Counted from the stretch's first letter, positions 1-8,635 are shown. The stretch is 64,000 nt of DNA from JACKII01 sp041687435 (GCA_041687435.1 JAWLBX010000008.1:98990-162989), one strand, 5' to 3'. Notes: generated by a model not told the origin, from the sequence alone. Made by a program: numbers and translations.

Positions 1-307
1 GCCTTGAAAACTATAGAAGCCAACCCATGGCACAACAAGTCCTATTCTGCGCGCATCGGGAAAACGGCGCCACCAACACGACGGTATGTTCTGCCAAAAT
101 CAAGCAGATCAAAGATAATTCGGCGTGATCCTGGGAGTTTCTGTAAGATTATCAGATAATACGTACCGTAAATATAATAAAAACTCCATTTTCATTGCAT
201 AATTTAGCCATAGCTAAGATTGTTAGTGCATAACATTGAACATTATTATTGAATTCGGCAGAATTTGCGGTATATCCAGACTTGTTCGATAAAGAGTCCA
301 GGATCGC
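1..307. other. AT-rich leader region upstream of mntP; no complete gene
   Basis: No complete gene is visible. A plus-strand frame is open from the window edge and stops at 157-159; its basic translation could be the 3' end of an upstream gene, but nothing in it is recognisable. From about 150 the DNA turns strikingly AT-rich compared with its surroundings, as expected for a promoter region. It holds a small dyad TTAGC-N4-GCTAA at 204-217 flanked by two direct copies of TGCATAA (196-202 and 227-233). A weak sigma70-like pair is possible: TTGTTA at 220-225 and TTATTA at 243-248, spacer 17. A manganese-responsive operator would make sense here but is inferred only from the downstream gene. Confidence 0.4.
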
Positions 308-868
308 ATGTTTTCGATTGCCACATTCGCACTGGCCATGAGCCTTTCCGCCGACGCGTTCGCCGCGTCTCTGGCGAAGGGGGCACTGTTTCCGAGCCTG
401 CCGATCCGCCGTTCGTTGCTGATCGCGGCCAGTTTTGCGGTGCTGGAGGCGTTGGCGCCGCTGGCCGGTTGGATGATCGGCAACACGCTCGGCCCGTGGC
501 TGGCGGCGGTCGATCATTGGGTGGCGTTCGGCCTGCTGGGGTTTCTTGGCATGCGCATGGTATGGCAAAGCGCACAAGGTGGCGGAACCCTGCAAGTGCT
601 GCCCTCGCCAGGCTGGATAGCCGTTGCCGTGACGGCGCTCGGCACCAGTGTCGACGGGCTGGCTGCGGGCGTCACCTTTGCCCTGGTGATGGATCGGATA
701 TTGCCGCTGCTTGTCACCATCACCATCGTCACCTTCCTGATGGTATTTCTCGGCCTGCGGTTGGGCCATGCGGCCGGCAGTCGGCTGGGCCGGATCGTGC
801 AGCGGCTGGGCGGGCTTGGCCTGATGGCGATCGGCACCAAAATCCTGTTTGAGCATTTGATGGCGTAG
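308..868 (+). CDS. mntP: MntP-family manganese efflux pump
   Basis: A 186-residue integral inner-membrane protein expected to export Mn2+ and so protect the cell from manganese excess. The sequence shows about six hydrophobic segments in two pseudo-repeats, each with the family's membrane-embedded acidic site: Asp16 in SADAFAAS and Asp116 in GTSVDGLAAG. Length matches the family (about 185-190). The ATG at 308 follows a weak AGGA. The gene stands alone behind an AT-rich promoter region and converges on the symporter gene. In many bacteria mntP is controlled by MntR/Mur or a yybP-ykoY riboswitch; I see no convincing riboswitch in the 300 bases available. Confidence 0.93.
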   Translation: MFSIATFALAMSLSADAFAASLAKGALFPSLPIRRSLLIAASFAVLEALAPLAGWMIGNTLGPWLAAVDHWVAFGLLGFLGMRMVWQSAQGGGTLQVLPSPGWIAVAVTALGTSVDGLAAGVTFALVMDRILPLLVTITIVTFLMVFLGLRLGHAAGSRLGRIVQRLGGLGLMAIGTKILFEHLMA

Positions 869-901
869 CCGTTGACGCTGCCAGCCGGGCCTGCAAGCGG
901 A

Positions 902-2308
902 TCAGCGGGGCGCGCGGGCGCTTCTCTTCATTATTCCCAGGGCGAACGCGGCGTTGCCGATGATCAGAATGCACACGCAAATCCCCAGCAGCACCGTGTA
1001 TTTGTGCATGCCTTCGAACAGAGCCATCGCCCATGCCGCCTTTGCTTCCACAAAGAAATACAGGATGGCCCCGCCGATCGCGGCGGCGAACGAGGTCAGG
1101 TAGGCTGCCGTGGAGATGCCGCGCACGCCACCCAGTATGTTGAAGAACAACACCGGCGCCAGAAACATCGATGCGGTGCCGGATACCGCAACAGCGGCGT
1201 ATAGGTTTTCTACGCCCGCCAGCGTTAGGGCCAGCCCTCCCACCATGAAAATGGCCATGGCGATCCGCCCGTTGCGTAATGTTTCCGGCGCCAGCCGCAT
1301 ATCGCGGATCGCCAAGCGCGCGGCGGAGGAAAGCGCGCTGTCCAAGGTCGACAGTGCGGAGACCACCAGCGCGGCGTTCAGGCAGACCAGGATCGCCGGG
1401 TGGAACATCCGGGACCAAACCGCTTGCATGGTATCGCCATCGGCTGCCATTAGCCCCGCCTGGACGCCGAACAGCCCGAAGCCGAAAATGCAAAGCGACG
1501 ACAGCCAGAATGCATGCAGGAAACTTTTGCGCGTGGTTGCCCGGTCCGCCAGGAAACCGCGGTCGGTCATCACCGGGTCGTGCATCGGGTAGGACCAGAC
1601 TTGTAGCGCAGCCACGGCCAGGAGGATCCATCCAGGTCTGTCTCCGGCCACACCTTCCGCCGAAAAGCTTGCGCTCCAGGAGAAATCAGCATGGAGGAAC
1701 AAGGCCATCAGCGCGATCGCAAAAATGGCCAGAAACCCAATCATCTGCACAACGTCGGTCCGAAGCGAGGCGCGCAGCCCGCCCAGGACAGAATAGCCGA
1801 AACCGAGCAGGGCCAGTATGGCGACGGCGTAAAGGTCTGCTTCCTCTATCCCCGGAAACAGTCCGCCAAAGATGATGCCGATCACAAGCAGGTTTGCGAA
1901 CACTTCCGACAGCAGGCGCAGTGCGATCACGAAATTGTAGCAGGCGGTTCCGGCCCGGCCGAAATGCTCTCTCAGGTAGTCCTGGATCGACGCAGCCCCG
2001 GCCCGGAAGCGGATACCGTCCACCACCAGCCAACCGGTCAGGAAACTCGTATAATAGGCCGTGTAGGCGAGCATGCCCGGCATGCCGTAATAATAGCCCA
2101 GGATTGCCGCGTTCAGCAGGGAGCGGGCGAAAATCCAGGTTGTCACCTGGCTCAAGATCAAGGACAGCAGGCCAGGCGCTCGGCCTTTTGCATCGCGTCC
2201 GTCAAAAAATCCGCCAATCCCCTGGCTGCGCCCGGCGTATGCAAAACTGGCCAGCACAACCGCTGCGGTCAGCCCCAACAGAAGCAGGGCTTGCACGCTC
2301 AAGGACAT
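902..2308 (-). CDS. Sodium:solute symporter (SSS) family transporter
   Basis: A 468-residue polytopic membrane protein with about 12-13 hydrophobic segments and the general layout of sodium/solute symporters (LeuT fold), which couple solute uptake to a sodium gradient. Supporting features are the early conserved helix around residues 45-75 (SQVTTWIFARSL), the GYSVLGGLRASLRTD stretch near the middle, and a late helix with SALSTLDSALSSAAR that resembles the SSS sodium-site region. Substrate cannot be told from sequence. ATG at 2308 is preceded by GGAG. It diverges from the enoyl-CoA hydratase and has no obvious operon partner. Confidence 0.8.
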   Translation of the reverse strand: MSLSVQALLLLGLTAAVVLASFAYAGRSQGIGGFFDGRDAKGRAPGLLSLILSQVTTWIFARSLLNAAILGYYYGMPGMLAYTAYYTSFLTGWLVVDGIRFRAGAASIQDYLREHFGRAGTACYNFVIALRLLSEVFANLLVIGIIFGGLFPGIEEADLYAVAILALLGFGYSVLGGLRASLRTDVVQMIGFLAIFAIALMALFLHADFSWSASFSAEGVAGDRPGWILLAVAALQVWSYPMHDPVMTDRGFLADRATTRKSFLHAFWLSSLCIFGFGLFGVQAGLMAADGDTMQAVWSRMFHPAILVCLNAALVVSALSTLDSALSSAARLAIRDMRLAPETLRNGRIAMAIFMVGGLALTLAGVENLYAAVAVSGTASMFLAPVLFFNILGGVRGISTAAYLTSFAAAIGGAILYFFVEAKAAWAMALFEGMHKYTVLLGICVCILIIGNAAFALGIMKRSARAPR

Positions 2309-2528
2309 TCGGAAACTCCATGCCGTTGGGGGTGGCGGGAAATTTCACGCCGGAGGATGTTGGACCGAATGCAAGCTAGAAGGCTGACATGCCGCCAGAA
2401 ATTCACAATGCCTAACTTTTCTGTGAAGGAGCGTTCGTCAAAATCATGCCTCGTATTGCCTTTCGGCGCGACTGGGGCGAAGGTGCAAAGAACCGGCCCG
2501 CTTGGCCCGAATTGCGAGGAGCACGCCC

Positions 2529-3365
2529 ATGTCCGACTATGTCCACACCCTGTTCGATATTTCCGACGAGATCGCCACCATCACCCTGAACCGGCCGGAG
2601 GCGAAAAACGCGCTCTCCATTGAGATGCGGGAGGAAATCGGCGATGCGCTGCGCATTTGCCGGGAGCAGGCCGGGCAGGGCGTGAAGGCCATCATCATCA
2701 CCGGCGCCGGCGGGGCGTTCTGTGCCGGCGGCGATGTCAAGGCGATGGGACAGCGCGACAAGTCCGCCGTGCCGAACCGCACCCGCATGCAGGCCAGCCA
2801 TAACCGGATGATGGAGTTGATGAATATCGAGCTGCCGGTTATCGCGCTGGTGGATGGCCCGGCCGCGGGCGCGGGCGCCAACATCGCGCTGGCCGCCGAT
2901 TTTGTTTTGGCGACACCCAAGGCAATGTTCATGCAGGCCTTTGGCCGCATCGGGCTGGTGCCAGACTGGAGCGGCTTTTTTGTGCTGCCCCGCCTCGTCG
3001 GCCTGCAAACGGCCAAGGATCTGGTGTTCACCGCCCGCAAGGTAAAGGCCGTGGAGGCCAAGGAACTGGGTTTGGTTTACAGAATCGTGGGCCAGGAAAC
3101 CGCCATGGAGGAGGCGCGCGCCTTTGCCGGCCGTTTCCGCAACGCTTCCAGCACGGCCATCGGCATTGCCAAGAACATCCTGAACCAGTCCTTCAACCAC
3201 GACCACAAGACACTGTTGGAATTCGAGGCCATGGGGCAGGCCATTGCCCAGACCAGCGACTACCATAAGGAGGCAGTGCGCCGTTTCCGCGATAAGGAAC
3301 CCTCCCTGTTCGATTGGGAAGCGATGGACCGAGCGGACGGCTCAGTCAAGAAGGCGGCGGAGTAG
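2529..3365 (+). CDS. Enoyl-CoA hydratase/isomerase family protein
   Basis: A 278-residue crotonase-fold enzyme predicted to act on an acyl-CoA (hydration, isomerisation or related chemistry) in the cytoplasm. The first oxyanion-hole segment is at about 58-70 (TGAGGAFCAGGD) and the second at about 114-124 (GAGANIALAADF). The position that is catalytic Glu in classical hydratases lies in GLVPDWSG near residue 146 and is Asp-containing, so the exact reaction is uncertain. An in-frame ATG exists 27 bases upstream, but GAGGAG just before 2529 and the MSDYVHTLF start fit better. It is transcribed alone and ends at a strong hairpin. Confidence 0.88.
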   Translation: MSDYVHTLFDISDEIATITLNRPEAKNALSIEMREEIGDALRICREQAGQGVKAIIITGAGGAFCAGGDVKAMGQRDKSAVPNRTRMQASHNRMMELMNIELPVIALVDGPAAGAGANIALAADFVLATPKAMFMQAFGRIGLVPDWSGFFVLPRLVGLQTAKDLVFTARKVKAVEAKELGLVYRIVGQETAMEEARAFAGRFRNASSTAIGIAKNILNQSFNHDHKTLLEFEAMGQAIAQTSDYHKEAVRRFRDKEPSLFDWEAMDRADGSVKKAAE

Positions 3366-3393
3366 GACCGCACTTTGGTGCGCCGATTACGAT

Positions 3394-3422
3394 CACCACC
3401 GCCACCGGATGCGGCGGTGGTG
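3394..3422. terminator. Hairpin between convergent genes
   Basis: A perfect 10-bp inverted repeat (CACCACCGCC at 3394-3403, GGCGGTGGTG at 3413-3422) with a 9-nt loop. It sits between the hydratase gene and the oppositely oriented 3479-5200 cluster. No T-run follows on either strand, so it may be a barrier or RNA-stabilising hairpin more than a textbook intrinsic terminator. Confidence 0.6.
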
Positions 3423-3478
3423 TATCTCTTCACAGGGTGGTGGTTTTGCGAGCCTTTGCGCCGTGGCAGCAACCAGGA

Positions 3479-3946
3479 TCAGCCAAAGCCATACTTCCGC
3501 AGCCAAGACCGAATTTGCCAGCGTCCGTACAAGCGCACGGCCTCCGTCAGGCCCATAAGAGCCAGCGCGTAATACACGTGCCGGAAATGGTCCAGCCCCA
3601 GGCTGGTGGCACCCTGCTCCACCAAAGGCAGCAGGGTGCCCAACCCCGCCCAAGCCGCAGCGCCATACCGAATGATCAGAACTCCGCAGCCGCCCGCCTT
3701 GACAGCGGCAGTTACCAAACCGGCTTCGCGCCGCAAGCGTTGGACGGCCCGTGCGACTGCCGCCAGGTGTGTGGCAACTGCTTCCGGGGCGGCCGGATGG
3801 TCTCCCGGCACGGATATGATGACATTGCCATCAGGATGAACCGTGGTCTGCAGCGCCAAGCCTGTGGCCCCGGTGCTGGCCGTTTCGGGGGTTTGCACCG
3901 TCACGGCGCCTTCATGCATCAGTTCCAGCAATAGGCTCCGCAGCAT
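3479..3946 (-). CDS. Uncharacterised protein, last gene of a three-gene cluster (protein A)
   Basis: A 155-residue protein I do not recognise. Residues 30-70 contain a beta-hairpin-like stretch with DGNVI (Gly40) followed by His60-x3-Val64-x2-Ala67 at the start of a helix. The same arrangement occurs in both upstream genes of the cluster. The second half (about 75-140) is hydrophobic and glycine-rich (GGCGVLIIRYGAAAWAGLG) and may lie in or on the membrane. The C-terminus is basic (RWQIRSWLRKYGFG). The ATG at 3946 lies 4 bases after the stop of the preceding gene, so the two are surely co-transcribed. Confidence 0.7.
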   Translation of the reverse strand: MLRSLLLELMHEGAVTVQTPETASTGATGLALQTTVHPDGNVIISVPGDHPAAPEAVATHLAAVARAVQRLRREAGLVTAAVKAGGCGVLIIRYGAAAWAGLGTLLPLVEQGATSLGLDHFRHVYYALALMGLTEAVRLYGRWQIRSWLRKYGFG

Positions 3947-3950
3947 GCAG

Positions 3951-4778
3951 TCATTTCCACCCGGTGACCGCTTTGGCGACCGCTACGATCAAGCTTTCTG
4001 CGATGCCGATCAAGGCGGCCCAGGTCTGCATTGCGGTTTTCACGCCATCCTGGTGGATGGGCAGCAAATGCTGCCTGTCGGACGACTGGATATCCGGGCT
4101 GATCCGGGTGATGACGTCGCCTTCCACCTGGATCACGGTCTGGATCAGCACCCGTTCGGCGCCGATTTCCCAAATCTTGCGAATCTGGGCGCGGTCGGCT
4201 GCGGAGACCTGCCAGGCTGAATTGATCTGGTTCCGATCCATTTTGCCGAGACGCTCGGACGTTGCGTAGTACAACTCATCCGGGATCGGGCCGGTGATAC
4301 CGGCATTCCGGCGCTGGCGGTCCAAGGCGGCGGTTTGCTTGTCCTCTTGTTCTGCCTTGAGCGGCCGGCGGTTCAGCAAACCATGGGAGGCATCCGGCCG
4401 AACATAGGGATCTTGCGTGCCGCCACCCCGTGCCGCCCGGTCCGCATCCCGTTGTTCCTGCGCCCGTGCCAGGATGCCAATCAGTGTGGCTGCGTTGCGT
4501 TCGATCCGGCCTAGCATCACCCTTTCCTGTTCCAGGGGATCGGGTTCTTCCAGCCTGGAACGGGCGAAGTCGCGGATGAACAGCAGTTGCTCCATCGGCC
4601 CCTCCGATGTCGAATAGCAGCACAGGTAGGCTTGATATTCCGTTGCGACATTGCGGATGGCGAGCAGGGGCGCCGGCATTTTCTCGGCCGAAAGTTCGGC
4701 CTTCTCGATGGTGTTGATCTCCAGCTTGTGCAGATCGTTGAGCAGGTTGCGCAGTGAGAAGCCGCCTTCTGCCGCCAT
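3951..4778 (-). CDS. Uncharacterised protein, middle gene of a three-gene cluster (protein B)
   Basis: A 275-residue protein of unknown function. Residues 1-115 look helical and charged. About 116-165 is a low-complexity polar linker. Residues 200-275 carry the motif also found in both neighbours: a strand reaching Gly220 in VEGDVI, then His242-x3-Val246-x2-Ala249, followed by an amphipathic to hydrophobic C-terminal helix (AALIGIAESLIVAVAKAV). No signal peptide or enzyme motif is visible. The ATG at 4778 has AGGGGA eight bases upstream. Context suggests a partner of the two flanking small proteins. Confidence 0.72.
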   Translation of the reverse strand: MAAEGGFSLRNLLNDLHKLEINTIEKAELSAEKMPAPLLAIRNVATEYQAYLCCYSTSEGPMEQLLFIRDFARSRLEEPDPLEQERVMLGRIERNAATLIGILARAQEQRDADRAARGGGTQDPYVRPDASHGLLNRRPLKAEQEDKQTAALDRQRRNAGITGPIPDELYYATSERLGKMDRNQINSAWQVSAADRAQIRKIWEIGAERVLIQTVIQVEGDVITRISPDIQSSDRQHLLPIHQDGVKTAMQTWAALIGIAESLIVAVAKAVTGWK

Positions 4779-4828
4779 GGTTCAATCCCCTGAAACGCCT
4801 GGAAGGGCTAAGGCCATGGCGCCGTCCG

Positions 4829-5200
4829 TCATTGCCCGGCCGGTGGCCGCCCGTCCTTGGTCAAGGTGTTGACCATCAGAGTCACTAGTGCCTCGATCGA
4901 TTCGATATTGCTTTTGACAATCGCCTGGGCATTGGCAACCTGTTGTTCGTGATAGTCGCGGCTGGCCTTGTTGGCCGGATCTTCGAAATACCGGTCCACC
5001 TTCACCTTGATATCGCCTTCGGCCAGGTTGATCTCGGTCAGCATGGCGGCATTACTGCCGGCGTTTTTCGTGCGCACATCGGCCCGCTGGCCATCCTGCT
5101 CGACGATCTCAAAGTCGCCAACGGCGGTGATGACCCGCAGGTTGACAATGTTGTCGGCCACCAGCTCCAGCTTCGTGATGATTTTTTCCAAGCCAGCCAT
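4829..5200 (-). CDS. Uncharacterised small protein, first gene of a three-gene cluster (protein C)
   Basis: A 123-residue, mostly acidic and soluble-looking protein of unknown function. Residues 1-20 could form an amphipathic helix, 20-70 look beta-rich, and 80-115 form a long helix. It carries the cluster motif in its clearest form: EGDI at 61-64, then His84-x3-Val88-x2-Ala91. The ATG at 5200 is preceded by GAGGG. It is the promoter-proximal gene, followed 50 bases later by protein B. It may represent the minimal version of the shared domain. Confidence 0.72.
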   Translation of the reverse strand: MAGLEKIITKLELVADNIVNLRVITAVGDFEIVEQDGQRADVRTKNAGSNAAMLTEINLAEGDIKVKVDRYFEDPANKASRDYHEQQVANAQAIVKSNIESIEALVTLMVNTLTKDGRPPAGQ

Positions 5201-5254
5201 GACATGTTTTCCCTCTGTTAGGATAATCGGAACCGAACCGCGCGCGTTCGCGGC

Positions 5255-7369
5255 TCAATCGGAGCGCGGCACGATCAGCGCATCCACTGCCACACAGCCC
5301 TCGCCCTTTGGCCGAACCAGAACCGGGTTGAGGTCGATGCTTTCCAGCGTCTCGGCATTGGCCGCCGCAAACGCCGAGACCTGGGCGAGGGCCGCTGCAA
5401 GCGCATCGACATCCGACGGCGGAGCGCCGCGCACGCCTTCCAGCATCGGATAACTGCGCACGCTGCGGATCATTTCATGCGCCACGTCCAGGCCGAACGG
5501 CGCTGTGCGGAAGGTCACGTCCTTCAGCACCTCGACGAAAATCCCGCCGAGGCCGAACATCACCACCGGGCCGAACACCGGGTCGCGTTGCACGCCGATG
5601 ATGGTCTCGACACCACCCTGCACCATCGGTGCAATCAGCACGCCCTCCAGCCTCGCCGTCGGCGCTGCGGTACGGCCACGATCCATCAGCGTATCGAAGC
5701 CGGCCGATGCCTCCGCCTCACTGGCAATGTTCAGCAGGACGCCGCCGATTTCCGACTTGTGCTGGATATCCGGGGACACGATCTTCATGACCACCGGAAA
5801 GCCGATATCCATGGCTGCCGCAGCTGCCGCATCGGCGGACTGCACGATCCGCTCGTCCACTACAGGGATGCCGGCGGCGGCCAGCATCTTTTTGGCGTCA
5901 TACTCGTTGAGTTGTACGCCGGCCTGCACTTTGGGCGCGCCGTCCGGCAGGGCAGGGGGCACCTCCCGGATGCGGCCGCCGTAGAACGCTTCGCCGAAAT
6001 GCACCATCGCCGCCATGGCGTTGATCGCGCGGGCCGGATCCTCGTAGACGAGATATCCCAGCGCCTCCAGCGGTAGACGGGTCTCGTAGCGGGTGAGGGC
6101 GGAAAAAGTGATCAGACGGTCGGGGAACTGTTTTGCGATGGCCTCGAAGGCCGGATGCAGCTTTTCCATCATCTGTGGATTCAGGCCGACGCTGGCCATG
6201 AAACAGATGGCATTGGTGTAGCCGCCATCGCCCAGCAACGCCTCGAACATCGGCTGCATGATCGTGGCGTCGTTGACGAGTTGCGCCGTCACGTCCAGCG
6301 GGTTTCGGGTGCCGGCAAAGGGCACCATTTCCTTCATCCGCTTCTGCGTGCTGTCCGGCAGCGGCGGCAGTTCGAAGCCTTTTTCCGCCGCCGCATCGGC
6401 CATGATGACCCCGACGCCGCCAGAAACCGTGATCACGCCCAGATCGCGTTTGGTTGGGAACTTCTTGGCAGTGCAGGCATAGGCGACATCGAACATCTCG
6501 TCATAGGTTTTGGCGCGATAAACATCGTACTTGCGCAGTACCGCATCGAACACCGCGTCGGAACCGGTGAGCGAGGCGGTGTGGGAGGCCGCGGCGGCGC
6601 TGCCGACCTCCGACGTGCCGACCTTCATCAGGACGACAGGTTTCTTGTGCGCCTGTGCGAGCTCCAGCGCCTCGATCAGCTTTTCGGCGTCGGTGATGCC
6701 TTCCATATAGCCCATGACCACGTCGGTGTTCGGGTCTTGCGCCATGTAGGCGAGGCAGTCGGAAAACTCGATATCGCACTGGTTGCCCATGGTGGCCCAC
6801 AGGTTCAGGCCATAGCCGCGCTCGCGCATGACCGTGTAGCAGTGCGCGCCGAACGCGCCGGACTGGCTGGCGATGGAGATGCCGCCGGTCTGCGGCTTGA
6901 TACCGGCCAGGTTGGCGAAGGTCGCGATCATGCCGGTGTTGGCATTCATCGAGCCCATGCAGTTCGGGCCGAGCAGGCGCAGCCCCGCCTCCCGCGCCAT
7001 GGCGGCGATGCGGCGCTGTTCCTCCGCCCCGGCCGCGTCGATTTCAGCGAAGCCCGAGGACAGAATGATCGCGGATTGGACGCCCTTCTCAATGCAGGCT
7101 TGCACCGCGTCGCGCACTGCGGGTTGCGGCACGACAATCACCGCCATATCCACCGGCTCGTCCACATCGCGCAGGGACGGCACGGCGGCCAGGCCCTGAA
7201 TTTCCTTGGATCGGGCGTTGACCGGAATCAGCCGGCCCTGGAAGCCGGCGACTTTCATATTGTCGATGGGCCGGCCGCCAATTTTCGTCGGGTCCGATGA
7301 GGCACCGATGATTGCCACGGATTGAGGGGCGAACAATGTTCGCAAACTTGCCGTGTTAATCGAAGACAT
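5255..7369 (-). CDS. Single-chain ADP-forming acyl-CoA synthetase (acetate--CoA ligase family)
   Basis: A 704-residue protein that should interconvert acyl-CoA + ADP + Pi with acid + CoA + ATP, or the reverse. Domain order: CoA-binding Rossmann domain at about 10-140 (IIGASSDPTKIGG, LGPNCMG), succinyl-CoA-ligase-like domains at about 160-460, ATP-grasp domain from about 480 to the end. The phosphorylated histidine of the family fits His263 in ASHTASLTG. The alpha-then-beta fusion and length are typical of the bacterial single-chain class. The acid substrate is unknown; the surrounding acyl-CoA enzymes suggest a catabolic acid. It follows no close upstream gene on its strand. Confidence 0.9.
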   Translation of the reverse strand: MSSINTASLRTLFAPQSVAIIGASSDPTKIGGRPIDNMKVAGFQGRLIPVNARSKEIQGLAAVPSLRDVDEPVDMAVIVVPQPAVRDAVQACIEKGVQSAIILSSGFAEIDAAGAEEQRRIAAMAREAGLRLLGPNCMGSMNANTGMIATFANLAGIKPQTGGISIASQSGAFGAHCYTVMRERGYGLNLWATMGNQCDIEFSDCLAYMAQDPNTDVVMGYMEGITDAEKLIEALELAQAHKKPVVLMKVGTSEVGSAAAASHTASLTGSDAVFDAVLRKYDVYRAKTYDEMFDVAYACTAKKFPTKRDLGVITVSGGVGVIMADAAAEKGFELPPLPDSTQKRMKEMVPFAGTRNPLDVTAQLVNDATIMQPMFEALLGDGGYTNAICFMASVGLNPQMMEKLHPAFEAIAKQFPDRLITFSALTRYETRLPLEALGYLVYEDPARAINAMAAMVHFGEAFYGGRIREVPPALPDGAPKVQAGVQLNEYDAKKMLAAAGIPVVDERIVQSADAAAAAAMDIGFPVVMKIVSPDIQHKSEIGGVLLNIASEAEASAGFDTLMDRGRTAAPTARLEGVLIAPMVQGGVETIIGVQRDPVFGPVVMFGLGGIFVEVLKDVTFRTAPFGLDVAHEMIRSVRSYPMLEGVRGAPPSDVDALAAALAQVSAFAAANAETLESIDLNPVLVRPKGEGCVAVDALIVPRSD

Positions 7370-7450
7370 TTAGGGCGAATCCTTGGAGGCAGCGAGAGTT
7401 TGGCCGGAATCCTACGCCGTGTTGTATGGCCTGCCTAGACCCTGCCGCCG

Positions 7451-7846
7451 CTATATCCAGACCAATTGCGCGTCCTGACCGATATCCGCCAGAAAGCCGA
7501 CGACGCCAGTCACGCGGATGCCGGCTGGGGCTTTCACATCGGCGGCAAGCAGGCCGGAGTCGCAGGCCTCGAACACCGCACCCAATGCCTCCAGGCTCTC
7601 CCATAGTTCGGCGAGCCCCGCGATGCCCTTGGCGGTGAGGGCGGCGTCATAGTCCAGCGGGAGCGTTCCGTCATCGGCGGGCAGCAGCGCATCCAGACCA
7701 AGCAAGGCCCTGCAGCCCGCCATGGTGAAAAACAGTCTCACCGGCCGGCCGACGGCAGCGGCTCCAGCGGCGAACAGCAGGGCATAATGTACCCGGTCCA
7801 CCCGGCCGCTTTGCACCACCATGCCCAGGGCCCGCGGGCTACTCAT
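7451..7846 (-). CDS. DsrE/DsrF-like protein, possible sulfur-relay partner
   Basis: A 131-residue protein resembling DsrE-type sulfur carriers. It has an N-terminal beta-strand followed by a helix (VDRVHYALLFAAGAAAVG), a strand ending LFFTMAGCRALLG, and a second cysteine in FEACDSGLLAADV, the kind of position used for persulfide transfer in the family. The ATG at 7846 overlaps the end of the moeB-like gene by 8 bases; a second in-frame ATG lies at 7822. Translational coupling to an adenylating enzyme of the MoeB/ThiF family suggests a shared sulfur-transfer role. That is inference; family assignment is moderate. Confidence 0.72.
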   Translation of the reverse strand: MSSPRALGMVVQSGRVDRVHYALLFAAGAAAVGRPVRLFFTMAGCRALLGLDALLPADDGTLPLDYDAALTAKGIAGLAELWESLEALGAVFEACDSGLLAADVKAPAGIRVTGVVGFLADIGQDAQLVWI

Positions 7847-8633
7847 GGTGGGACAGATCCCGGATTGTCGGCTGCTCGCCACAGAGCGGGCAGGCGGGGT
7901 TCTTGCGGAGTTTGATGTTCTGCCATTCGGTCGAAAGGCCGTCATACATCATGAAGCGGCCGGACAGGCTTTCGCCCAGGCCGAGAATTTCCTTCAGCAC
8001 CTCCACCGCCTGCTGAATGCCGACCGCCCCGGCGACCGCGCCGAAGACGCCCGCTTCCGAACACGATGGAACCGAACCGGGCGGTGGCGGCTCTGGGAAC
8101 AGGCAGCGATAGCAGGGATGGCCATCGCCCAAATGGCTCTTGAAAACGGAAAGCTGCCCCTCGAACCGCAGCAGCGCGCCGGAGACCAGAGTCTTGCCGG
8201 CAAGATGGCAGGCATCGTTCAGCAGGTAGCGCGTGGGGAAATTGTCGGTACCGTCGGCGACAATGGCATAGGGCGCCATGATATCGAGCACGTTGGCAGC
8301 CGTGATGCGGTCCTGGTAGACATCGACCTGCACATCCGGGTTCAGGTCGCGGACCATACGGGCCGCGCTTTCCGCCTTCGCCACGCCGACGTCCTGTGTG
8401 CGGTGGATTACCTGCCGTTGCAGGTTGGAGAGGTCCACCGTGTCGTTGTCGATCACGCCGATCCGGCCGACGCCGGCGGCTGCCAGATATTGCAGCATCG
8501 GCGCGCCCAGCCCGCCCGCGCCCACCAGCAGCACGGCGGCCTCCAGCAGCTTCTCCTGCCCGATGCCGCCAACTTCCGGCAACAGAATGTGGCGGGAATA
8601 GCGTTCGAGTTGGTCGTCGGTCCAGTCGATCAT
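7839..8633 (-). CDS. moeB: MoeB/ThiF-family adenylyltransferase
   Basis: A 264-residue E1-like enzyme that adenylates the C-terminal Gly-Gly of a ubiquitin-like sulfur carrier (MoaD or ThiS type), the first step of sulfur insertion into molybdopterin or thiamine. Visible features: nucleotide loop GAGGLG at 38-43, Asp130 in the ATP site (DGTDN), CSEAG with Cys191 at the expected catalytic or crossover position, and a structural zinc site formed by CYRC (174-177) and CPLC (248-251). No rhodanese domain is fused. Start chosen at the MIDWTDDQ Met; upstream sequence belongs to dut. It is embedded between dut and the DsrE-like gene. Confidence 0.9.
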   Translation of the reverse strand: MIDWTDDQLERYSRHILLPEVGGIGQEKLLEAAVLLVGAGGLGAPMLQYLAAAGVGRIGVIDNDTVDLSNLQRQVIHRTQDVGVAKAESAARMVRDLNPDVQVDVYQDRITAANVLDIMAPYAIVADGTDNFPTRYLLNDACHLAGKTLVSGALLRFEGQLSVFKSHLGDGHPCYRCLFPEPPPPGSVPSCSEAGVFGAVAGAVGIQQAVEVLKEILGLGESLSGRFMMYDGLSTEWQNIKLRKNPACPLCGEQPTIRDLSHHE

Positions 8634-8635
8634 CT

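Noticed and set aside
1..159. Partial plus-strand frame at the window edge as the end of an upstream gene
   Set aside because: Only 52 codons are visible, basic in character and unrecognisable; a competing frame of similar quality exists. Left as a remark.
152..856. Minus-strand open frame across mntP
   Set aside because: MntP motifs are clear on the plus strand; the minus translation is Gln/His/Arg-rich and has no known domain.
6155..7300. A long plus-strand open frame opposite the acyl-CoA synthetase
   Set aside because: The minus-strand gene carries all family motifs; the opposite translation is low-complexity His/Arg-rich.
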